From Bimuria novae-zelandiae CBS 107.79 (taxonomy: Eukaryota; Ascomycota; Dothideomycetes; Pleosporales; Didymosphaeriaceae), in assembly GCA_010015655.1 (NCBI GenBank), contig ML976693.1:352622-416621 (forward strand): DNA of 64,000 nucleotides. Reading direction: 5' to 3'. The notes beneath the pieces were generated by a model that was not told the origin of the DNA, made no database searches, and saw only the letters and a program-made list of their open reading frames with translations. Made by a program: the position numbers and the translations under genes. Shown here in pieces: positions 57,625 to 64,000 of the stretch. Each line of letters begins with the position of its first letter. Position 1 is the first letter of the stretch.

Positions 57625-59492
57625 TGTGAGGAGGTGAAAAGTTGCAATTTGTATGGAAATTAATGTAAGGGCCTGCTTTCTCCGCCAGGAAGAAGGTAAT
57701 GAAAAAACAAACAATCAAGAAGAGGCAGATGCGGAAACCCCTAGTCAAAGCTACTGATTCTCAAAAAGACTGAACTTCTAGTGGTCTTTATATCTTGGAG
57801 CGAGGGCCACAGCCTCCTTGGAGATGATCCATTCTGATACTGCGGACTTCATCCAGGGTACGATCTCGAAACGGCCAGAGAGAAAGCTTCCTCAAAATTA
57901 TCTTACGCGGCGATGACACGCAGGGATGTCGGGCGAGGTGTTGATCGTAACATCCAAAGACAGACTCCAGTAGTGCTCAACCCTATTTTTGGCGGCAGTT
58001 TGGTTTGCGAATGGGGCGGGAAAGGCGATCATTGTGTCTGCAGTCTGGAAACAGCTGATCCATGGTAATGGCAGTGTTCAACATTATGCGTTTGATTTCC
58101 CCATACATGCGGGCGTTTACTTGCCATGAAGGAAACTTGTGATTGCGTGATCGTTTCGTGCACCATGCCCAAATGGACGAAGCAGGGCTGGTCTGACCAA
58201 TCAGAGCCATTTCCGCTACCTGGGAAATAGCACAGCCTCAGGTGCCTGATGCATACAAGCATACCTCAAAGCATCTCAGGTTTCCTTTCTGTATGAGGAA
58301 TCGCGCAGCAATGCCTCAATGCTGTAAGGCTTTTCCGCTCTCGGTATGGTTGGCCTGAGGTGTGCGAAAAAGGGCCCAAACGCCAATGGTCGCGGAGATC
58401 GTCCGGATGCGACTCGTAGCGTTAGAACTTTGTGTCAACCACACTTAAACATACACAACACCCTTTTGTTTCTTATGCGTTCTTTTTGTTTTCTTGGTTA
58501 CATTGTGTGCCTGGAAGGTTGCTTTCGTTATGTGACAGTGTCGTATTTTGCGTATTTGGGCTGGTGACCAACCACTTCTTCATCAGTCGCACCTAAAGGT
58601 ACGCTACCGATATTGCATTTTGTCAATCAGGCAGTCAATTCTCGTGCGCAATTTTCACGGATGCTGTTAGCGCCGGTGGAAGGCCCGTCGATCAGTCCTA
58701 CGAGCCCTAAGAAGGAGCTACCTAGGTATATTGGTTACACCCTTGAGAGGCGAGATCTCGGAGACTGCCCAAGACTGGGGTGGCGAACCGCAAAAATGTA
58801 CCTATGGTACGGTAACATTTGAAAGTTTCACGTAGGCAGACTAAGGCGGAACTCTTCACCTAGGCACGGTTCAGGTAGTACTATATTCACTCTGGACGAG
58901 ACCCAAATACAAGATGAGAACTGACAAGACTGATTTTTGGCAGTAGGTGGGGAAAGGGTGACAGGTTTATGATAGGGACGTCGTCATATCTCCGATTATT
59001 TCCGAAGCTACATAAACCCCTCACTGCGACGTTGGTCCGTCCTAAGGCATCCCCTTGGCAATGCGGAGCAAGCAACTACTCGTGCCACAAGTCCACATTA
59101 TAATCATGGTGAAGCGCATATGCCTGCTGTTAGGACACGCTATTAGAGCAGGCTTTGGGACAGCCGTGCTGATTTTCGACAAAGATGCAAAACGAGACGG
59201 CATTGCATCAATAAGCTGACGAATTACGTTATCGGTCACTATGTACTCTAAACACGCACTAAGAATGCCTCTCGCAACATGTGGAAGGACTTCGCGAAGT
59301 CTACAGGCTCCTCAAGCCCAAATTCGGCTTAGGCTCATCTTTTCTTAGATCCTGCACTGGTACATGAATGTGTCCGCTCGCCTTTGAGTGTATCTCCTAC
59401 ATATATTATGCACTGCCTGCGGCCGATGCCCTTCCCTAGCGTACTCTAGGACACAAGACAGGAATCAATCTGTGCTACCTCCACATATCATC
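57625..59492. other. Intergenic region
   Basis: About 1.9 kb of balanced composition. Short frames only on either strand, none with recognisable domains or intron structure. Promoters of the flanking divergent genes (effector-like and sulfotransferase-like) presumably lie here. Confidence 0.45.
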
Positions 59493-60569
59493 ATGGCAAC
59501 TGTTCAGCCCTCTTCGCTTCAAACAACTCCCAAATGCATCCACAACGTGGTCTTCACAATCCCTCGCACTGCCTCTCATCTGCTGCTCAAGCTACTCAAT
59601 CTCCCAGCACAACAAACGCTTTATCGTCACTCCAGTGGTCAAGATGGCTATATGTTTCTTTCCGCAGCAACACCGCGCTTCAGACACGGTTTGCCCGGAA
59701 GACCAATCCGCGAGTGGACCAAAGAAGAGAATGGCGCTCTGAAAGATGCATTGCAGAATAGCTTTGATGAATGGTTACAACTAGTTGAAACTGCCGAGCT
59801 ACAAGGGAAGTCTACCTTCGCTAAAGAGCATCTGAACTGGATGGTAGACCCTCTCGCGGAAGCACCCCTCTACGGTTATGACAATGGCGACACTTCCAGT
59901 GCAACTGATTTTCAGGCGAACTGGAACGCAATGCAGAATCTCAAAGTCAAAAACGAGTACAACATAACGTGTGTACCTGACGCTTTTCTCCTACAGCGCG
60001 TCAAACCAACCTTTCTCATCCGCCACCCCGCTCTCACGTTCCCAAGCTGTCTTCGCACCTCTATTGACAGCCAAGGCATTCCAGCAGTAATCGACGAAGA
60101 GAAAATCAATCAGTGGGAGTGCACATTCCACTGGAGTCTGTCTTTGTACAAATTCTACACTCAAGCAGCGGCCGACTTTGATCGCAGGAGCTTTGTGGAC
60201 GGCATAGAATACCCAATCGTGCTAGATGCACGTGATCTAGGGGATGAAAGACTCGTGAGGAAGTACGCCAAGGCAGTTGGTCTGAACAGTGACAAGGTGC
60301 AGTTCGCATGGGAGGCTGCACGTGAAGAAGAGCTGAGTAGCATCGGTAAGATGGAGAGAAGGATGAAAAGCACGATATTGGCAAGCAGCAGCATTGATAA
60401 GGGGAAGCTCGATGTTGGCGATCTTGATATGGAGCGATTAAGAGGGGAGTGGAAGGACGAATTTGGTGAGGTGCTGGGCGAAAGGTTGGTCGGGTTGGTC
60501 AACCGGAGCATGGAAGCTTATCAAACGCTATACAATGTACGATTGCAAGGATTGCATACGTTGGCCTAA
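59493..60569 (+). CDS. P-loop sulfotransferase-like protein
   Basis: Intronless 358-aa protein starting at ATG 59493 (MATVQPSSLQTTPKC); the frame is open further upstream, but this start directly precedes the first domain strand. VVFTIPRTASHLLLKLLNL (residues about 19-37) looks like the PAPS-binding P-loop of the divergent fungal sulfotransferase family, and PTFLIRHPALTFPSCLRTS (about 170-190) like its 3'-phosphate motif (family FLIRHP...PS). The C-terminal third is charged and helical (KMERRMKSTIL, MERLRGEWKDEFGEVLGERL). Such proteins could transfer sulfate to small molecules, but most fungal members are uncharacterised and some may not be enzymes. No signal peptide or membrane segment is seen. 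No secondary-metabolite cluster genes adjoin it. Confidence 0.7.
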   Translation: MATVQPSSLQTTPKCIHNVVFTIPRTASHLLLKLLNLPAQQTLYRHSSGQDGYMFLSAATPRFRHGLPGRPIREWTKEENGALKDALQNSFDEWLQLVETAELQGKSTFAKEHLNWMVDPLAEAPLYGYDNGDTSSATDFQANWNAMQNLKVKNEYNITCVPDAFLLQRVKPTFLIRHPALTFPSCLRTSIDSQGIPAVIDEEKINQWECTFHWSLSLYKFYTQAAADFDRRSFVDGIEYPIVLDARDLGDERLVRKYAKAVGLNSDKVQFAWEAAREEELSSIGKMERRMKSTILASSSIDKGKLDVGDLDMERLRGEWKDEFGEVLGERLVGLVNRSMEAYQTLYNVRLQGLHTLA

Positions 60570-61222
60570 TTTGATTAATTCTTGTCAAAATGGTAGTATC
60601 TATTTGCCTTGACTTAGTGAAAGGTTTGTAGGACCTTGATGGATAAGATTTAGATAAGCTTGAGTGTCCCTCGAGAGGAGTGACTCGACCGCAAACTAAG
60701 GGCGGCTGTCACGACGGAAGGGAATGTTGGCTCAGAATACGGTTGTCCATGAGTTACGGGCACGTAGATGAAGTCACGGCCATGGACGATACCAAGGCAT
60801 GGTAAGTTGAACGGGTAGTCTTGTGTTGGAATGCGAGGTTAAAATTTAAGGTTAAGTGAACTGTAGGTTGAAACCGTTCCTTTGTCAAAGTTGAGCTGAG
60901 GAGAGTAATTCAGTTCAGGAACGCAACGGGGATAAAAAAAATCATTCAGAAGGGATCTGGCGGAGTGTAAATTGTATTCGTATCGTAATGGTCGTGTATA
61001 CATGGCTGCGCAATGTTCAAAGAAGGATAGTGGGGTGAATGGAGAGAGGGAGATGTCCTCTATGTCTGGTCGAAGTGGGATTAGCTAACTATACTTCGTG
61101 CGTGAACAATGTTGTACGTCTGTGAAGGCATTTCAGACTCAACTATGACGCCAAGCTACATGATTTCTGGCCCCACAGTGCGGTCCAGAAAAAGAGGCAA
61201 GACAAGAGCAAAATCTGCCCAC
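60570..61222. other. Intergenic region between convergent genes
   Basis: About 650 bp with no gene seen. It holds the 3' regions of the sulfotransferase-like and RBR genes. Confidence 0.5.
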
Positions 61223-62689
61223 CTACGCCCTCACACCCCAAAGTTTCCAGAACTTCATCCGCCTCACCGGTCTTCGATGGTTATCTCTATCAGTCTCCTC
61301 CGCATCTACTTCTTCCTCACCATTGTCGTTGTCATACTCAACCTCATCATCAACTTCATCTTCATCCTCAGCATCCCGCTCTTCCCCTTCGTACCCTTCG
61401 TACCCTTCCCCCTCCATCACCTCCCCCACCCCGCACGCGTACCCCTTCTTCCACCTCCTCTTCTCCTTCCACAACCCCCACTGCCTCCTCCTCCGCCACA
61501 CCCACGCGCCCGCGTACCGCACGGGTCCAGCTCGAACCCGCTTCGCGACCACGTTTTCCCGTTTCACGGCATACACTTTCTCCGCTTGGCCCCATTTGAA
61601 ATGCAGGTCGCATTTCGCGCACGTCATATGACCGCAGCCGCCGTCTTTGATGATGGGCGTCTGGCAGCGGGGACACAGGCGGGCGCCGCGGTGCTGCATT
61701 TCGAGGACGGAACGGTAGTTTGCCCACTTGTTTTTGTAGGCATGGGTATTTCTGTGTTGGATCGTATCTTCGCTCTCCGTTGATGTCACGATTGATGGCG
61801 CCGATGCAGAAAAAGAAGGAGAGGGAGGAGCAGGCGAGGAAAGAGTAGATTGAGGGAGGTGTTTTTCCCACCTCTTTGCGCGCTGATAGTTCTTACAGGA
61901 TAAGCTGGCATGCCACTGCACTCTGCACCTCGCGCAGAAGGTCCCTTGACAGGTTGGACACTCGACGTGCGGCCATCCGCTCGTTTGCTCGGGTGTGGCG
62001 ATCCAGCCCTCCTCGATTGCACAGGAGGCTGGACACACCCATCTGTCCTTGCTGTACACGCCTCGTGCGAGCTCTTCGCCGAATGCCTCCTGAACTTCTG
62101 CTGGCAGGAATGGGAGCGCGAAGTACTTCCACGCGAGATCCGCGCTCGGCGGCACGCATCCGGTTTTGATGCACTGGACACGGTCTGCGCCACGGGTGCG
62201 GAACTGCTCGACGAGGTACCGAGATAGACAGGAGCGACATACGGCTTCTGGTGTAGCAGGTGGAGCATCCGTCTCGCTACTTGTGTTTCCGGAACGCCGT
62301 TTCGAAAGGAGTAGATGGCCGTGACACGTCGCGGGTAGTTGATTTCTCCTGAGGAAGGCACTGCGGGGCAGTTGCTCGGTGCAAACACTGCACTCGTACG
62401 TTTTGCGCCTTGTATTTGGCGACACAGGGGCCTGTGCGAGTCCAGGGTCAACCTCGGAGTCGTCCTCTGAGTGGGAGTCGTTGACTGGGCCGTCAGGCAC
62501 TAGGGTGGACCGCGGTGGAGCGAAAAGGTTTGCAGAGAGGTATCTGTCTAGCATGGACAACATTTCTGCCTTCTCTATGGACAGGGAAGTGCCTGCCTCG
62601 GGAAAGGAGGCCAACAGCGGTGAAAACACTGTTTTCTGGCGTTGTTTCCCTTCCGAAGAGCTCGTGCGGTCCGTCCGTGGTGTTTCCAT
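61223..62689 (-). CDS. RBR-type (RING-IBR-RING) E3 ubiquitin ligase
   Basis: Intronless 488-aa protein predicted to receive ubiquitin from an E2 and pass it to substrates through a catalytic cysteine. RING1 starts at C100/C103 (YECSVCTEQLPRSAF) and runs to about C178. The IBR has C219, C223, C244, C247, C252, C255, H260 and C265 (CPTCQGTFCARCRVQW). RING2 has C339/C342 (CPRCQTPIIKDGG), the probable active-site C352 and H354-C357 (GGCGHMTC), and C360. A Ser/Pro-rich linker (280-310) separates IBR and RING2. The C-terminus has a basic Trp/Arg segment and then a very acidic run (about 425-470). No transmembrane segment is apparent. The substrate is unknown. The start ATG at 62689 is the first in the frame. 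Confidence 0.9.
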   Translation of the reverse strand: METPRTDRTSSSEGKQRQKTVFSPLLASFPEAGTSLSIEKAEMLSMLDRYLSANLFAPPRSTLVPDGPVNDSHSEDDSEVDPGLAQAPVSPNTRRKTYECSVCTEQLPRSAFLRRNQLPATCHGHLLLSKRRSGNTSSETDAPPATPEAVCRSCLSRYLVEQFRTRGADRVQCIKTGCVPPSADLAWKYFALPFLPAEVQEAFGEELARGVYSKDRWVCPASCAIEEGWIATPEQTSGWPHVECPTCQGTFCARCRVQWHASLSCKNYQRAKRWEKHLPQSTLSSPAPPSPSFSASAPSIVTSTESEDTIQHRNTHAYKNKWANYRSVLEMQHRGARLCPRCQTPIIKDGGCGHMTCAKCDLHFKWGQAEKVYAVKRENVVAKRVRAGPVRYAGAWVWRRRRQWGLWKEKRRWKKGYACGVGEVMEGEGYEGYEGEERDAEDEDEVDDEVEYDNDNGEEEVDAEETDRDNHRRPVRRMKFWKLWGVRA

Positions 62690-64000
62690 GGTGTGGTCTT
62701 TGGGTCGCCTACGGAACTAAACATGGTCTACTAATAGCCACTCATCCATATGTCAAAGTGCAGTCAGGAGGCGAGCATTGTGATTATAAGGCTGTCGTGT
62801 GCATTGAGCGTCCAGACAAGCGGAAGGTGATAGCTCGTCTCCGGGGCATTAGCGTCGCTATAGACCAGAAAGTGTTGACAACTCTACATCAACAAAATGC
62901 AAAGAAGCGAGAGAGTGAACGAAAAGAAGTTTAGGGTAGGGAGTTTGTATCGGCTAGCCGTGGCACCGGAAGGGCGTAGAAATGCTGCAGGAATGCAAGG
63001 TAAATAGCAGGCAGCAAGTTACCCTGCAAGGTGTTCAATTGGAATACAAGGGGTAAGTGGACTGAAGTTGAGCTCGGAATCTTGGCTGTACCACAGGCGT
63101 TCAAGTAAGCAAACTCTTTATCTTGATTCGCAGTGAACATTAGTTATTGGTTATCGGTTGGTGGTTGCTGCCTAGACGCCCGCTACAACGGTACCGACAC
63201 ACACCGCGACAATATGCTCGGACGATGCTATTCAAGTGGCATATCTCCGTATGTAAGGCCGCTGGCGCTTCTAATGGCAGCCTGGAGAGGACTAGACTCT
63301 CGAGACCGCAATTGGGTTTCCTTGCATGCAATTGTTGAATTGGGTACAGAGTAGCTGGACCTGCAAAGCAAAGGGAACAAGGCGCATGCTCTGCCAGGAC
63401 ACAGAACGAAGAGGCATGCCTGCCAGAGCAATGAGCCATTTCTCTGCATTCTGTGAGCGAAAAAAAAAAAATCTTCCGTACGACGCATGAAGTCGCCCTG
63501 TAAAGCATTGCGCCTGCCGTTTTCGTCTGGACTCCGCAACAGGTCTCCACCTGGATCGGTCTGAACACTTATCCTGGTATTCAATCTAGTCCCTACTCAT
63601 AGTAATATGTGCTATGTCCAGCTGTGTTACCAATACCATGGGAAGGTGCATACATGAGCTGCGGGCCATACGCCCAAGGAAGGCACTTAAATGTCGATTA
63701 TAGGTGCCAATAACCGTTCAGTCTTGCAAGTCCGGACAATCATTGTCACAGAATGAGGTAGCGACAAGGCTTTGGGACGGTATGCTAAGCTGTCGCCTCG
63801 GGAACTTGTGAGAAAGGTCATCAGGATGCGGGTGACCCTGCTCTGGTATTCTACAGCACGAGCAACGAGCATAGCAGCTCGCATTGACAGGAGTCTAAGC
63901 CCTCGTAGTTCACATTGATGGCCCAAAGGTCTCCAGCCATTGCGTGGGGGTGGCTGTGTCGAAATAGCCTAGGCTCACTAGAGCTCCGCTCTGCGTTGCG
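62690..64000. other. No supportable gene to the end of the window
   Basis: Balanced composition. Overlapping short frames on both strands (for example 63140-63568 minus) have no family resemblance and no consistent splice structure. An A11 run lies near 63461-63471. Confidence 0.45.

Noticed and set aside
57247..57714. 155-codon minus-strand frame over the effector-like gene
   Set aside because: It reads exon 2 in the wrong frame and includes the intron. The spliced frame with a signal peptide and two identical Cys patterns is far better.
61323..62227. Several long frames overlapping the RBR gene
   Set aside because: Ser/Pro-rich shadows of the acidic tail and RING segments; the minus-strand zinc ligands fix the gene.
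1..64000. tRNA, rRNA or CRISPR features
   Set aside because: None recognised by eye. Spaced short repeats found (51284-51449, 55511-55593, 25095-25270) lack the regular unit and spacer structure of CRISPR, and the organism is eukaryotic.

Overview
The window comes from a filamentous ascomycete. Genes have short GT-AG introns of about 45-90 bp. Its gene-bearing, GC-balanced stretches alternate with extremely AT-rich blocks of decayed transposons carrying C-to-T type (RIP-like) damage. The gene set (polysaccharide lyase family 9, a siderophore transporter, a BAS2-like secreted cysteine-rich protein) fits a plant-associated Dothideomycete, probably Pleosporales. That placement is inference; no marker gene fixes the species.

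Layout. 1-4185: a partial hypothetical gene, a small TA-flanked inverted-repeat element, and an MFS (DHA1-type) transporter. 4187-6756: a Fot1/pogo-like DNA transposon (96-bp inverted repeats, TA target duplication, 300-N assembly gap) whose transposase is interrupted by one CAA-to-TAA-type stop. 6759-12282: gene-poor, but with a rhodopsin-family membrane protein pseudogene (8348-9446) and, further right, two SreA-type GATA sites. 12283-14157: siderophore transporter. 15648-16878: secreted PL9 pectate lyase. 17366-19293: a second, heavily mutated Fot1-like element ending 28 bp from the stop codon of an L-lactate dehydrogenase gene (19322-20350).

20660-46456: a 25.8-kb AT-rich transposon nest. 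Target-site duplications let me reconstruct it: a Ty3/gypsy element (minus strand) was interrupted by a second gypsy element (26681-33433, TSD AAACG) and by a Ty1/copia element (37917-45130, TSD AGTTT). The copia element is itself interrupted by a third Fot1-like DNA transposon (42258-44119). A 1.9-kb non-autonomous LTR element and three solo LTRs, all with target duplications, sit in the same block. Inverted TA-flanked repeats bound the block.

46457-54560: compact housekeeping and metabolic genes: FAD monooxygenase, ILM1-like protein, M19 dipeptidase (apparently frameshifted), L-serine/threonine dehydratase, and the prenyltransferase alpha subunit. 54950-56880: a second RIP-like block. Next to it (57041-57624, minus) is a two-exon gene for a 177-aa secreted protein with two copies of a six-cysteine BAS2-like domain, which I regard as the most interesting gene here. 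59493-62689: a sulfotransferase-like protein and an RBR-type RING E3 ligase. 62690-64000 shows no supportable gene.

No rRNA, tRNA or CRISPR array was recognised. Intron boundaries and start sites were worked out by hand from reading frames and family alignment, so they are predictions.
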